DNA of 33,166 bases from Candidimonas sp. Its GTDB lineage: Bacteria; Pseudomonadota; Gammaproteobacteria; Burkholderiales; Burkholderiaceae_B. The stretch lies in the NCBI GenBank assembly GCA_004297945.1, contig SCRC01000048.1:1-33166 (forward strand), in the 5' to 3' direction. Position 1 is the first letter of the stretch; each line of letters begins with the position of its first letter. The notes under the pieces were generated by a model. The model did no database searches and had not been told where the DNA came from. It saw only the letters and a list, made by a program, of their open reading frames with translations. Made by a program: the position numbers and the translations under genes. Positions 1 to 9,911 of the stretch are shown here, piece by piece.

Positions 1-27
1 CCCCGAACCTGGCCCTGCGCGCGGGAA

Positions 28-46
28 GTTCTGGCGTAGCCAGAAC
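28..46. repeat. Perfect inverted repeat near the left edge
   Basis: GTTCTGGC and GCCAGAAC form an 8-bp perfect stem around a 3-base loop. No T-run follows on either strand, so it does not look like a classical terminator. The rest of positions 1-132 shows no gene I can support. In Alcaligenaceae the next gene leftwards after the DUF1330 gene is normally eno, so this is probably the gap before eno, which would lie outside the window. Confidence 0.4.
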
Positions 47-132
47 CGTGCACGTCGGAGCCTGAACCGGCTTAAGCGACCACGACGCGGAGATAGAACG
101 AAGGTTTTTGCGGCGATAACGTAATGGGGAAG

Positions 133-158
133 ATGGCAGCCACAAGGGCTGCCGCTAC
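133..158 (-). repeat. REP-like element, AGCC stem type
   Basis: Full copy of the 26-bp family reading on the minus strand: head GTAGC, stem GGCAGCC, loop CTTGT, stem GGCTGCC, tail AT. It lies just after the DUF1330 stop codon, so it would form a hairpin at the 3' end of the pyrG-kdsA-DUF1330 transcript. No T-run follows the hairpin. Confidence 0.9.
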
Positions 159-164
159 AAAAAC

Positions 165-449
165 CTACGCGCCTTCGACGATATACATGGTCATGTTGGC
201 GGCGCCTTCGCGCACGTTGCGGGCGCGGCGATACTGGGCTGAGTTATAAAACGCCTTGGCCGCCGTCATCGACGAAAATTCCAGCACAACGGTACGTGTC
301 GGCGTATCGCCCTCCAGGCCCTCGCATTTGCCGCCCCGAACCAGAACCTTGGCGCCGCAGGCACTCATCGCCAACGAAGAGAACCGCTTGTACTCTTCAT
401 AGCGCTCAGGCTTGGTCACATCAATATTGGCAATAAGGTACGCAGTCAT
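165..449 (-). CDS. DUF1330 family protein
   Basis: This 94-residue protein matches the DUF1330 family, small dimeric ferredoxin-like alpha/beta-barrel proteins of unknown role. Typical features are the opening MTAYLIANIDV, the Y-x-x-Y-K pattern near residue 20, the central G-G-x-x-x-x-L-E-G segment and the R-T-V-V-L-E-F strand followed by A-x-x-F-Y-N-S. It starts at ATG 447-449 behind a weak GAGAC ribosome site. It lies 58 bp downstream of kdsA on the same strand, the usual position in Alcaligenaceae between kdsA and eno, so it is probably co-transcribed with pyrG and kdsA. No substrate or enzymatic role can be read from the sequence. Confidence 0.88.
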   Translation of the reverse strand: MTAYLIANIDVTKPERYEEYKRFSSLAMSACGAKVLVRGGKCEGLEGDTPTRTVVLEFSSMTAAKAFYNSAQYRRARNVREGAANMTMYIVEGA

Positions 450-507
450 AAATGTCTCACGATGAATATTTTACGAGCCAGCGACCTGAACTGCTTCACG
501 CAGCCGT

Positions 508-1362
508 TCAATTAAACCGGTCTTCTATAAACCCGCTTTTTTTAACGCTGCGATCAATCGCCATCAACGACTCCAGCAACGCCTCCATATGCTCCAAAGG
601 CACCGCATTGGGCCCATCGGACAAAGCCTCCGCAGGTTTCGGATGCGTTTCCATAAATACACCCGCCACCCCCACCGCCACTGCTGCTCGCGCCAGCACA
701 GGCACGAACTCGCGCTGCCCGCCAGACGACGTGCCCTGCCCACCCGGCAGCTGCACCGAATGCGTCGCATCGAACACCACCGGACAGCCCGTTTCACGCA
801 TGATCGCCAGGGATCGCATATCGGACACCAGGTTGTTGTAGCCAAACGACGCGCCGCGCTCGCAGACCATGATCGTATCGCCGTCGCCGCCCGCAGCGAT
901 CGCAGCAGCGCGCGCCTTGGCAACCACCTGCGTCATATCATGCGGCGCAAGAAACTGGCCCTTCTTGATATTGACGGGCTTTCCGCTCGCCGCACAGGCA
1001 TGAATAAAATCGGTTTGGCGGCACAAGAAAGCAGGCGTCTGCAGCACGTCGACCACCGCCGCCACCTCGGGTATTTGCCCAATATCGTGCACATCGGTGA
1101 GCACCGGAACACCCAGGTCGGCGCGCACATCGGCCAGGATCTGCAGGCCTTCGTTAATCCCCGGGCCACGGTATGAGAGCCCCGAGCTGCGGTTAGCCTT
1201 GTCAAACGAACTTTTATAGATAAATGGAATGCCCAGCTTGCGGGTGATTTCGACCAACCGCCCAGCGGTATCAAAAGCCATCTGCCGGGACTCGATCACG
1301 CACGGGCCGGCAATCAGGAAAAAGGGCCGATCCAGGCCCACTTCAAAGCCGCATAGTTTCAT
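508..1362 (-). CDS. kdsA: 3-deoxy-D-manno-octulosonate 8-phosphate synthase (KdsA)
   Basis: KdsA condenses phosphoenolpyruvate with D-arabinose 5-phosphate to Kdo-8-phosphate, the precursor of the inner-core sugar of LPS, in the cytoplasm. The 284-residue product shows family motifs in order: IAGPCVIES (17-25), [61 protein letters not shown] and METHP. Cys21 in the first motif, with the later His, Glu and Asp, marks the metal-dependent class; E. coli KdsA has Asn at that place and needs no metal. The frame stays open to 1596, but that would overlap pyrG by about 200 bases. ATG 1360-1362 with GAGGG about 9 bases upstream gives the normal length. It lies 28 bp after pyrG, almost certainly in the same operon. 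Confidence 0.96.
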   Translation of the reverse strand: MKLCGFEVGLDRPFFLIAGPCVIESRQMAFDTAGRLVEITRKLGIPFIYKSSFDKANRSSGLSYRGPGINEGLQILADVRADLGVPVLTDVHDIGQIPEVAAVVDVLQTPAFLCRQTDFIHACAASGKPVNIKKGQFLAPHDMTQVVAKARAAAIAAGGDGDTIMVCERGASFGYNNLVSDMRSLAIMRETGCPVVFDATHSVQLPGGQGTSSGGQREFVPVLARAAVAVGVAGVFMETHPKPAEALSDGPNAVPLEHMEALLESLMAIDRSVKKSGFIEDRFN

Positions 1363-1390
1363 CAACGGTACCCTCGATACGCCTCGACGC

Positions 1391-3124
<1,734 letters not shown>

Positions 3125-4918
3125 CTACAGCGGCTCTGTACGAAGCAACAGCCATTGTCTTGCGGCGTCACGCACTCTGGGCAGCAGACGCGCCCGAACC
3201 TCGGCATGGTAGCCATTGAGCCAGGAAATTTCGGGCTCGTTAAGCAGGCTGCGCTCGATCAGACGGGTATCGATCGGGCACAGAGTAAGCGTTTCAAACT
3301 TCAGGAACTCGCCAAACTCGGTCGTCATCGCCGGGCAGGCGACTGTGAGGTTTTCGATCCGGATGCCCCAGCGCCCGGGGCGATACAAACCCGGCTCGTT
3401 GGAGGTGATCATGCCCGGCTCCATGCCCATATTGGGCTTGATCGGCGTGCGATAGGAAATGGCTTGCGGGCCTTCATGCACGTTCAAAAAATAGCCCACG
3501 CCGTGACCCGTGCCATGCCCATACTCGGCGCCTGCCTGCCAGATCGGCAAGCGGGCAATCGCGTCAAGCGACGGCGAAGCCGTGCCGCGCGGAAATACAG
3601 CTTGCGAAAGCGCCGCCATGCCCTTGAAGACGGCGGTATAGTCGCGCCGCTGTTCAAGGGTGGGCTGGCCCACCGGCACCACGCGCGTAATGTCGGTCGT
3701 GCCGCCTTTATATTGGCCGCCCGAATCGATCAGCAACATGCCATTGCCGCATATCTCGGCGTGCGCCGCTTCGGTGGCGTGATAATGCGGCATGGCGCCA
3801 TTGGCGTTGAAGGCTGCAATAGTGCCAAAACTGGGCGACACGAAGTTAGGTTGACGCGCTCGCGCCGCGCAGATTTCTTCATCTACGTTCAGCTCGGTAA
3901 TAGTTTGCTTGCCCTGCGCCGACTCAAACCAGGCGAAGAACTCGCACAAGGCCGCACCATCCTGCTCCATGGCCGTTCTGACCTGGGCCAGTTCGGCCTC
4001 GGTCTTGCGCGATTTAAGCAAATGTGAAGGGTTGACGGCCTCAACCTGACTGACATAGGCCGCTGCGGCCAGCACTCCCACGGTGGTGCGCGCCGGGTCG
4101 ACCAGCAAAACCTGGCCCTCGGGCAAAGCCGCCAGAGCCGCGCCAGCCTGCGCGTAAGGTTCAACCTGCACTCCATCGCGGTCAAGTGTCGCACGCAAGA
4201 CGGCATCGACTTTCCCCGGCGCCACAAACAAACGCGCGGTGTCGCGACCGATCAGGGCATAAGCCAGAAACACCGGGTTGTATGACACATCGCTGCCGCG
4301 CAGATTGAAAATCCAGGCGATGTCGTCCAGCGACGACACCCAGTGCCAATCGGCCTTATACGTGGCCATGGCCGCACGCACCGCCGCCAGATTCGCGGCG
4401 CGGCTGCGGCAGGCAAACGGGGCCACATGCTCATAAACAGCCTCCACGGGCAAGGGGCTGCGATCTGGCCAGACGGCATCGACCAGATCCTGATCGCATA
4501 ACAACACAATGCCTTTCTGTCCCAGATCGGCCTGCCACTGCCGGTATGCCTGTAGATTAAGCACCTGGCCGTCGACGCCCACCCGGCTGCCTCGGGGCAG
4601 TTCGGCGGCAAGCCAATCCACAAAGCCCGGAACCCCGTCGGCGCCCGCCCGCATGGCCTGGATGCCCGTGCCGGCCAGCACCTGCTCGGCCTGCACCCAA
4701 TAACGGCTGTCGGTCCAAACGCCCGCAAATTGCGCGGTGACCACCAGCGTGCCGGCCGAGCCGTCAAAGCCGCTCAGCCAGCTGCGCGCCTGCCAGTGCT
4801 CAGGCAGATATTCGGATGAATGAGGGTCGGACGACGGCACGATGCACGCATCCACCTTGTGTGCAGACATGGCCGCGCGCAAAGCAGCGATGCGTTGGGC
4901 AAAAACTGAATTGACCAC
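3125..4918 (-). CDS. Aminopeptidase P family (M24B) Xaa-Pro peptidase, long form
   Basis: This is a cytosolic metallopeptidase predicted to release N-terminal residues preceding proline. The 597 residues match the long three-domain form (two creatinase-N domains, then the M24 pita-bread domain, then a short M24_C tail) rather than the roughly 440-residue E. coli PepP. Dimetal ligands are visible: Asp398 and Asp409 (LIDSGGQ...GTTDITR), His472 (GHGTGHGVG), Glu508 (SNEPGLY) and Glu522 (GIRIENL). I chose GTG 4916-4918 because AAGGAAAG lies just upstream and the protein then starts right after scoB ends (13-bp gap). A longer frame to 4981 would overlap scoB. The gene lies between scoB and pyrG, all on the minus strand; a functional link with either is not evident. 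Confidence 0.93.
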   Translation of the reverse strand: MVNSVFAQRIAALRAAMSAHKVDACIVPSSDPHSSEYLPEHWQARSWLSGFDGSAGTLVVTAQFAGVWTDSRYWVQAEQVLAGTGIQAMRAGADGVPGFVDWLAAELPRGSRVGVDGQVLNLQAYRQWQADLGQKGIVLLCDQDLVDAVWPDRSPLPVEAVYEHVAPFACRSRAANLAAVRAAMATYKADWHWVSSLDDIAWIFNLRGSDVSYNPVFLAYALIGRDTARLFVAPGKVDAVLRATLDRDGVQVEPYAQAGAALAALPEGQVLLVDPARTTVGVLAAAAYVSQVEAVNPSHLLKSRKTEAELAQVRTAMEQDGAALCEFFAWFESAQGKQTITELNVDEEICAARARQPNFVSPSFGTIAAFNANGAMPHYHATEAAHAEICGNGMLLIDSGGQYKGGTTDITRVVPVGQPTLEQRRDYTAVFKGMAALSQAVFPRGTASPSLDAIARLPIWQAGAEYGHGTGHGVGYFLNVHEGPQAISYRTPIKPNMGMEPGMITSNEPGLYRPGRWGIRIENLTVACPAMTTEFGEFLKFETLTLCPIDTRLIERSLLNEPEISWLNGYHAEVRARLLPRVRDAARQWLLLRTEPL

Positions 4919-4931
4919 AAACTTTCCTTTT

Positions 4932-5585
4932 CTACGCAACGGCGGACACGTCCAGCCGCGCCTTGGTTTTAGCCTGCACATCGGCCACCGTAACGCCCGG
5001 CGCCAGTTCAGTAAGCTTCAGGCCTTTGGGGCCGACTTCCATTACACCCAGATCCGTAATGATCAGTTTGACCACGCCCACCCCGGTCAGCGGCAAGGTG
5101 CACTTGGGCAACAGCTTGATGTCTTCAGTGCCGTCTTTTTTACGCGCCACATGCTCCATCAGCACAACAACCTTGCTGACTCCGGCCACCAGATCCATGG
5201 CGCCCCCCATGCCTTTAACCATTTTCCCGGGGATCATCCAATTGGCCAGGTCGCCGGTTTCAGACACCTGCATGGCGCCCAGGATAGCCAAGTTGATCTT
5301 GCCCCCGCGTATCATGGCAAACGAGTCGGCCGATGAAAAAATCGACGACCCCGGCAGCGTTGTAATGGTTTGCTTACCCGCATTGATCAAATCGGCATCG
5401 ATTTCATCATCGGTGGGAAAGGGGCCTATGCCCAGCAAACCGTTTTCGGATTGCAGCCACACCTCGACCCCTTTGGGCACGTGGTTGGCCACCAACGTGG
5501 GCAGACCGATACCCAGATTGACATAAAAACCGTCCTGCAGTTCACGTGCGGCGCGCGCCGCCATTTCATCACGATTCCAGGCCAT
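4932..5585 (-). CDS. scoB: 3-oxoacid CoA-transferase subunit B
   Basis: This is the beta subunit of a succinyl-CoA:3-ketoacid (or acetyl-CoA:acetoacetate) CoA-transferase, which moves CoA onto acetoacetate so that it can be thiolysed. The 217 residues include the family motif [11 protein letters not shown], whose Glu47 is the residue that forms the acyl-glutamyl and glutamyl-CoA intermediates. Also seen are the [10 protein letters not shown] strand near 24-33 and the glycine-rich [14 protein letters not shown]. Start ATG 5583-5585 has AAGGAG upstream. It follows scoA by 11 bp, the usual A-then-B order. The sequence does not settle whether the CoA donor is succinyl-CoA or another acyl-CoA; SCOT-type is the closest resemblance. 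Confidence 0.95.
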   Translation of the reverse strand: MAWNRDEMAARAARELQDGFYVNLGIGLPTLVANHVPKGVEVWLQSENGLLGIGPFPTDDEIDADLINAGKQTITTLPGSSIFSSADSFAMIRGGKINLAILGAMQVSETGDLANWMIPGKMVKGMGGAMDLVAGVSKVVVLMEHVARKKDGTEDIKLLPKCTLPLTGVGVVKLIITDLGVMEVGPKGLKLTELAPGVTVADVQAKTKARLDVSAVA

Positions 5586-5596
5586 TATTGATCTCC

Positions 5597-6295
5597 TTAT
5601 GCTTTGCGGGTGGTGCGTTGTTCGATACGCTTTTCGGGATGGGCGTTAACTACGATCCGATGGACGTAAATACCCGGCAAATGGACGGCGTCCGGATCAA
5701 TTTCTCCCAAGTCGACCAATTTTTCCACCTCGACGATGGTGATCTTGCCCGCCATCGCGACATTGGGGTTGTAATTACGGGCCGTCTTGCGAAACACCAG
5801 ATTGCCGCTGCGATCAGCCATATAGGCCTTGACCAACGAAACGTCGGCTACCAGCGAACGCTCCATGACATACTTTTCACCATCGAACTCGCGTATCTCT
5901 TTGCCATCGGCCACGATGGTACCCACGCCGGTGCGCGTAAAAAAGGCCGGAATGCCGGCGCCGCCCGCACGCAATTTTTCGACCAAAGTGCCTTGGGGTG
6001 TAAATTCGATCTCGATCTCGCCCGCCAAATACTGACGTTCGAATTCTTTGTTTTCGCCGACATACGAGGCAATCATCTTCTTGACCTGTCGGGTGTTGAG
6101 CAACTGCCCCAAACCAAAGTCATCGACACCGGCGTTGTTGCTGATGCACGTCAGGTTCTGCACACCCGAATCGCGCAAGGCCGCTATCAATGCTTCGGGA
6201 ATGCCGCAAAGCCCAAAGCCGCCTACGGCAATGGTTTGATCGCTGGCGACCACGCCTTTAAGTGCTTCTGCGGCACTTGCATAGACTTTATCCAT
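5597..6295 (-). CDS. scoA: 3-oxoacid CoA-transferase subunit A
   Basis: This is the alpha subunit of the heterodimeric CoA-transferase. The 232 residues carry the conserved [14 protein letters not shown] loop near 24-37, [12 protein letters not shown], and [17 protein letters not shown], all typical of the A subunit of SCOT-type enzymes. ATG 6293-6295 is preceded by GGACAGGAG. It is the first gene of the scoA-scoB pair and may share a transcript with the thioesterase gene 63 bp upstream. With ETF-QO, acs, prpE and mmsA nearby, the window is enriched for short-chain acyl-CoA metabolism; this is an inference from the families. Confidence 0.95.
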   Translation of the reverse strand: MDKVYASAAEALKGVVASDQTIAVGGFGLCGIPEALIAALRDSGVQNLTCISNNAGVDDFGLGQLLNTRQVKKMIASYVGENKEFERQYLAGEIEIEFTPQGTLVEKLRAGGAGIPAFFTRTGVGTIVADGKEIREFDGEKYVMERSLVADVSLVKAYMADRSGNLVFRKTARNYNPNVAMAGKITIVEVEKLVDLGEIDPDAVHLPGIYVHRIVVNAHPEKRIEQRTTRKA

Positions 6296-6358
6296 TACTC
6301 CTGTCCTTTAATAAATAAAAAAGAATTCACCTGCAACCAGCATAGCCGACACTGGATC

Positions 6359-6796
6359 TTATAAAAAGCAACGGGCAAAGCCCGCCAGCTCCGGCGCCGT
6401 CCAAGGCGACGACTTGCCGCTGGCCGAGTCGGTGCCAACCATAATATTCTTGCCTTTGGCGTAAATTTTTCCCGGATCTTCCTCGCACTCGATGCTGACA
6501 TCGAGCTCCATGCTCGAACGCCCTATCCGGACAAGCGTCAGGCGAACCACAGCGGTGGACGGATACAGCAAAGGCTTGACGAAATCGAGCGAGGCATGCG
6601 CCAACACCCCAACGCGGGTCGACGGCAGGAGGATTCCAGCCTGAGCGAACAAGCACACGCGCGCCTCTTCGGCATAGCGAAAATAGAGCGTATTGTTGAC
6701 GTGATTCAGGGCATCCAAATCGCCCCAGCGCACTGGCATGACCCAAAGGAAAACACCCCCGATCCGTGGTGCAGCAAGCGGCAACGTATCGGGCAC
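6359..6796 (-). CDS. Hotdog-fold acyl-CoA thioesterase (4HBT family)
   Basis: The core motif PVRWGDLDALNHVNNTLYFRY is that of 4-hydroxybenzoyl-CoA-type hotdog thioesterases. The second Asp (residue 28 from the chosen start) is in the catalytic position. A hydrophobic helix and sheets follow and end at FARCFL. The substrate is probably a short or medium acyl-CoA but cannot be specified. The frame stays open upstream to 7033, but that stretch contains a REP-like element and a 15-bp tandem repeat, so it is unlikely to be original coding sequence. I chose GTG 6794-6796 (145 residues, the usual size) with ACAGG upstream. ATG 6737-6739 (126 residues) or the ATG giving 175 residues across the repeat cannot be excluded. 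It is followed by scoA-scoB on the same strand. Confidence 0.78.
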   Translation of the reverse strand: MPDTLPLAAPRIGGVFLWVMPVRWGDLDALNHVNNTLYFRYAEEARVCLFAQAGILLPSTRVGVLAHASLDFVKPLLYPSTAVVRLTLVRIGRSSMELDVSIECEEDPGKIYAKGKNIMVGTDSASGKSSPWTAPELAGFARCFL

Positions 6797-6797
6797 C

Positions 6798-6837
6798 AAT
6801 GTACCTGTCGCTAATGTATCTGTCGCCAATGTAGCGG
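6798..6837 (-). repeat. 15-bp tandem repeat leading into a REP-like element
   Basis: Two units, AATGTACCTGTCGCT and AATGTATCTGTCGCC, are followed by a third start AATGTAGCGG that is the head of the adjacent REP-like element. Read on the minus strand they lie directly upstream of the proposed thioesterase start. They could change its leader or, if the frame is read, add L-A-T-D-T-L-A-T-G-T-like residues. Confidence 0.75.
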
Positions 6838-6856
6838 CACCCCTTGTGGGTGCCAC
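6831..6856 (+). repeat. REP-like element, ACCC stem type
   Basis: Head GTAGC, stem GGCACCC, loop CTTGT and stem GGGTGCC, with the tail altered to AC. It lies in the divergent gap between the thioesterase gene and the ETF-QO gene. It would be translated if the longer thioesterase frame were used. Confidence 0.88.
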
Positions 6857-7107
6857 CCCCTTTGTCGAGTGCCCCGATGTCTGCATTGCGTAACGCACCT
6901 CTTGATAATCTACTTGCATATTGCCAAGTATAACGGCAAGCTTAGGTGCGCCTCGGGCCAACGCCAAGACGCTTACCTCGCTGCCGCCACCCAACTGGGC
7001 CGTCACCCAACAGACTGCAATACAATCGACCATGCAAAACTCGCTGGCTTGCGTGGGCGAATCGCTTCAAAATACGAAATACCAGAAATCACGGGGGATT
7101 TTTATAA
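6857..7107. other. Divergent upstream region of thioesterase and ETF-QO genes
   Basis: No gene seen. The stretch should hold the outward promoters, but no convincing -35/-10 pair was found. Small inverted repeats are present: GCACCT at 6895-6900 with AGGTGC at 6944-6949, and TTGCC with GGCAA around 6921-6939. A GGGGGA ribosome site lies about 9 bases before the ETF-QO start. Confidence 0.45.
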
Positions 7108-8754
7108 ATGTCTGAACGCGAATCAATGGAATACGATGTGCTTGTCGTAGGCGGCGGCCCGGCGGGTCTGGCCACGGCCATACGTCTAAAACAACTGGCA
7201 GCCCAACAGCAGCGTGAGGTCAGCGTCTGCGTCCTGGAGAAAGGCGCCGAAATAGGCGCTCATATCCTGTCTGGCGCGGTCATGGATCCAAAAGCACTCA
7301 CCGAATTGATTCCAGACTGGAAAGAAAAAGGAGCGCCGCTCGACACTGCGGTAACCACCGACAAATTTCTTTTCCTGACCCAGAAAAAGGCCCGCTCCAC
7401 ACCCGGCTGGCTGCTGCCTCAGTGCTTCCAGAATCACGGCAACTATATCGTGAGGCTGGGCGATCTGACGCGCTGGATGGGCACGCAGGCTGAAGAGTTG
7501 GGTGTGGATATTTTCCCGGGCTTTGCAGCGGGCGAAATTCTCTATACCGAGTCGGGCGCGGTAAAAGGCGTCGCCACCGGCGACATGGGTGTCGCCCGCG
7601 ACGGCTCGCACACCGAACATTACCAACCGGGCATGGAATTGCTTGCGCGCTATACGATTTTTGCCGAAGGCTCGCGCGGACAATTAGGCCGCCAGCTTAT
7701 TGAACGCTACAAACTGGACGCCGGCCGAGACCCTCAAAGCTATGCCATCGGCATCAAGGAACTATGGGAAGTCGAGCCCTCCCAATCTCAGCCCGGGCTG
7801 GTGATGCACACCGCCGGTTGGCCGCTCGATACCGACACCTACGGCGGGTCGTTCTTGTACCACCTGTCGAACAATCTGGTTGCCGTGGGACTGGTGGTGG
7901 GTCTGGACTACGCCAACCCGTGGCTGTCGCCTTTCGAGGAATTCCAGCGCTATAAAACCCATCCTGCCATACAACCCACTTTTGCAGGCGGCAAACGTAT
8001 CGCCTATGGAGCCCGGTCGCTTACGGCCGGAGGCCTGCTCTCTTTGCCCAAGCTCTGTTTCCCAGGCGGAGCCATGGTCGGTTGCGAGGCCGGCGTCCTG
8101 AATGCCTCGCGCATCAAGGGCAGCCATTCGGCCATTAAAACCGGCGCTCTGGCCGCCGAAGCGGCCTTTGAAGCTCTACAGGCCGACCGACGCCACGATG
8201 AACTGCTTGGCTATCCGGCCGCCTTCGAAAAATCGTGGCTATACGCCGAGCTGAACAAATCACGCAACTTTAAACAATGGTTCAAGAAAGGCCGTACCGT
8301 AGCCACGGTTATGACCGGCGTCGAACAATGGTTGCTCAAAGGCAAAATGCCCTGGACGCTGCATCACAGCAAGCCCGATTACGCCAACCTGCAACCAGCC
8401 GCCGAATGCGCCCGCATCGACTATCCCAAACCCGACGGGAAGCTAACCTTCGATCGTCTCAGCTCAGTCTTTATTTCCAATACCAACCACGACGAGAACG
8501 AGCCCATACACCTTACCTTGAAAGACGCGTCGATTCCGGTTTCCGTCAACCTGGCAAAATACGGCGGCCCCGAAACACGCTATTGCCCCGCCGGGGTATA
8601 CGAATTCGTGAAAACCGAGACCGGCGAAGACCGCCTGCAAATCAACGCGCAAAATTGCGTGCACTGTAAAACCTGCGACATCAAAGACCCAACGCAAAAC
8701 ATCGTCTGGGTGGCGCCACAAGGCGGCGAAGGCCCCGTGTATAGCGGCATGTAG
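7108..8754 (+). CDS. Electron transfer flavoprotein-ubiquinone oxidoreductase (ETF-QO)
   Basis: ETF-QO takes electrons from reduced ETF (from acyl-CoA and other dehydrogenases) and passes them to ubiquinone; it is a monotopic inner-membrane FAD and 4Fe-4S enzyme. The 548-residue protein begins with the FAD-binding YDVLVVGGGPAG (GxGxxG at 15-20). A quinone/membrane-binding middle region follows, and then the cluster ligands Cys493 (RYCPAG) and Cys517, Cys520, Cys523 (CVHCKTC). It ends in the family-typical GP-x-Y-x-x-M. ATG 7108 is supported by GGGGGA upstream. The last residues (YSGM) and the TAG stop are made from a 10-bp tandem repeat that continues into a REP-like element, so the 3' end was rebuilt by repeat DNA without losing the conserved terminus. 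Confidence 0.96.
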   Translation: MSERESMEYDVLVVGGGPAGLATAIRLKQLAAQQQREVSVCVLEKGAEIGAHILSGAVMDPKALTELIPDWKEKGAPLDTAVTTDKFLFLTQKKARSTPGWLLPQCFQNHGNYIVRLGDLTRWMGTQAEELGVDIFPGFAAGEILYTESGAVKGVATGDMGVARDGSHTEHYQPGMELLARYTIFAEGSRGQLGRQLIERYKLDAGRDPQSYAIGIKELWEVEPSQSQPGLVMHTAGWPLDTDTYGGSFLYHLSNNLVAVGLVVGLDYANPWLSPFEEFQRYKTHPAIQPTFAGGKRIAYGARSLTAGGLLSLPKLCFPGGAMVGCEAGVLNASRIKGSHSAIKTGALAAEAAFEALQADRRHDELLGYPAAFEKSWLYAELNKSRNFKQWFKKGRTVATVMTGVEQWLLKGKMPWTLHHSKPDYANLQPAAECARIDYPKPDGKLTFDRLSSVFISNTNHDENEPIHLTLKDASIPVSVNLAKYGGPETRYCPAGVYEFVKTETGEDRLQINAQNCVHCKTCDIKDPTQNIVWVAPQGGEGPVYSGM

Positions 8755-8770
8755 CGGCATGTAGCGGCAT
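8741..8770 (+). repeat. 10-bp tandem repeat spanning the ETF-QO stop codon
   Basis: Three units of GTAGCGGCAT (first one ATAGCGGCAT) lie head to tail directly before a complete REP-like element at 8771. Each unit begins with the GTAG head and ends with the CAT found at the end of the full element, as if the hairpin had been deleted. The ETF-QO stop codon TAG is at 8752-8754 inside the second unit. Confidence 0.9.
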
Positions 8771-8796
8771 GTAGCGGCAGCCCTTGTGGCTGCCAT
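8771..8796 (+). repeat. REP-like element, AGCC type, with terminator-like T-run
   Basis: Head GTAGC, stem GGCAGCC, loop CTTGT, stem GGCTGCC and tail AT, directly continued by four more T. A GC-rich 7-bp hairpin followed by a T-run just after the ETF-QO stop could act as an intrinsic terminator. It forms an inverted doublet with the copy at 8820. Confidence 0.9.
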
Positions 8797-8819
8797 TTTT
8801 CGTGAATTCCATACGTTTT

Positions 8820-8845
8820 TTGGCACCCACAAGGGGTGCCACTAC
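8820..8845 (-). repeat. REP-like element, ACCC type
   Basis: Minus-strand copy with head GTAGT instead of GTAGC and intact stem GGCACCC / GGGTGCC around CTTGT. It faces the plus copy at 8771, the two heads pointing outwards, in the convergent gap between the ETF-QO and EamA genes. Confidence 0.88.
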
Positions 8846-8903
8846 ATGGCCGCCCTCCCTCACTACATGGCCGCCCTCCCTCACTACATGGCCACCCTCC
8901 CTC
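8841..8903 (-). repeat. 21-bp tandem repeat, three units
   Basis: Units at 8841-8861, 8862-8882 and 8883-8903 are identical except for one G-to-A change in the third. On the minus strand each unit can be read from GTAGT and closes with GGCCAT, mimicking the ends of the REP-like element. The last unit reaches into the stop codon of the EamA gene (8902-8904). Confidence 0.92.
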
Positions 8904-9798
8904 ACCCCAACTTTTTCCTGGCCACAGGCGCCAAGGTGACCACCACCAGGCCGGCCAGCATGAATGCGACGCCAACAATCTCCAGTGCAGTCGGACGCTC
9001 ATTCAACAGCAGCCAGGCAAAAATGATCGCCAGCACCGGTACGCCCAGGCTTGACATGCCGGCCACTGTGGTGCTGACCCGTTGCACCACCATCATCCAC
9101 ATTACCCAGCCTACCGCCGAGGCCATCACGCCCATATACAGCAACCCCACCACCGTCTCCGATCCCCAGTGAATTGCCATCTGCGGCACACCCAAAGAGA
9201 GCGGCAAGGTAAACAACGTGCCCAAGAACATCTGCCAGGCAGTTAAACTCAGGACATTGACATTGGCATAGCGCCGGAACAGCATCTTGGCCAGCACCAC
9301 GCCCAGGCCCCAGCTCGCACCTCCCGACAAAGCAAGCAAGGAACTGACGACGCCCCCGCTCATCCCCTCCCAGGGGGCGATCACGGCCAGCAAGCCCGCA
9401 GCGGCCAGCACAAAGCCCAGCACATGTTGGCGCGTGGGCTTATCGCCCAACAGCATCCAGGCGAACAGCAGCACCCAGAACGCCATGGTGTACGACAGCA
9501 TCACCACTTGTCCCGTGCCCCCCTCGATCAACGCAAATTGAGCCAGGCACTGAAAAGCGGTGGTTTGAAACAAGGCAATGCCCAAGGTCAGCCAGAAGGG
9601 AGGAAAGCGCAACGACTGCCGCGATGCCAGCATAAAGACAAACAACACCAGGAATCCAATGCCATAACGCAAAGTCACCAGATCAAACGGGCCGATGAGA
9701 TGGGACAGATCTTTCATGACGATCCAGCTGAACCCCCAAAGCAGCACAGTGAAAGCCATCAGGAAGAAGGCGGCGCGATCTGATTGGTTTGCGTTCAA
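8902..9798 (-). CDS. EamA/DMT family transporter
   Basis: A 298-residue hydrophobic inner-membrane protein with about ten membrane segments arranged as two EamA repeats. The first repeat opens with FTVLLWGFSWIVMK, and the second follows GGASWGLGVVLAK near residue 160. The late motif ASAVGWVMWMMVVQRVST, then a helix and LLLNERPTALEIVGVAFMLAGL, is typical of this superfamily. Members export amino acids, metabolites or drugs; the substrate cannot be read here. The start is a TTG at 9796-9798 with GTGGAG about five bases upstream; the next ATG, 13 codons in, is the alternative. The gene follows acs on the same strand after a repeat-filled gap and converges with the ETF-QO gene. Confidence 0.9.
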   Translation of the reverse strand: MNANQSDRAAFFLMAFTVLLWGFSWIVMKDLSHLIGPFDLVTLRYGIGFLVLFVFMLASRQSLRFPPFWLTLGIALFQTTAFQCLAQFALIEGGTGQVVMLSYTMAFWVLLFAWMLLGDKPTRQHVLGFVLAAAGLLAVIAPWEGMSGGVVSSLLALSGGASWGLGVVLAKMLFRRYANVNVLSLTAWQMFLGTLFTLPLSLGVPQMAIHWGSETVVGLLYMGVMASAVGWVMWMMVVQRVSTTVAGMSSLGVPVLAIIFAWLLLNERPTALEIVGVAFMLAGLVVVTLAPVARKKLG

Positions 9799-9809
9799 AA
9801 AAACTCCAC

Positions 9810-9881
9810 GAGAAAAATGGCGCCCAAAAGGGGAAATAAAATGGCACCCACCGGAGGAAATAAAATGGCACCCACAAGGGG
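9810..9881. repeat. 24-bp degenerate tandem repeat, three units
   Basis: Units at 9810-9833, 9834-9857 and 9858-9881 share a core of AAATAAAATGGCACCCA followed by a variable purine-rich end. The third unit runs into the complete REP-like element at 9865. The repeated part is the right arm and flank of the element, unlike the other arrays here, which repeat the GTAG end. It sits directly upstream of the EamA ribosome site. Confidence 0.8.
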
Positions 9882-9890
9882 TGCCGCTAC
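9865..9890 (-). repeat. REP-like element, ACCC type
   Basis: Canonical minus-strand copy (head GTAGC, stems GGCACCC and GGGTGCC, tail AT followed by TTTATTT). It is paired with the plus copy at 9912, the two GTAG heads facing each other across 21 bp. Confidence 0.92.
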
Positions 9891-9911
9891 AAATACGTTG
9901 CAGCTGCTAAT

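Noticed and set aside
1-124. Open plus-strand frame running into the window from the left
   Set aside because: It is short and Arg-rich without any recognisable feature; the stretch fits an intergenic gap before eno better.
8681-9054. Short frames with repeated peptides (REGGHVV or HYMAALP type)
   Set aside because: These are translations of the 21-bp tandem repeat and the REP-like elements; there is no ribosome site or conserved domain.
9683-9877. Short frame with a repeated WVPFYF-type peptide
   Set aside because: It is the antisense translation of the 24-bp tandem repeat upstream of the EamA gene.
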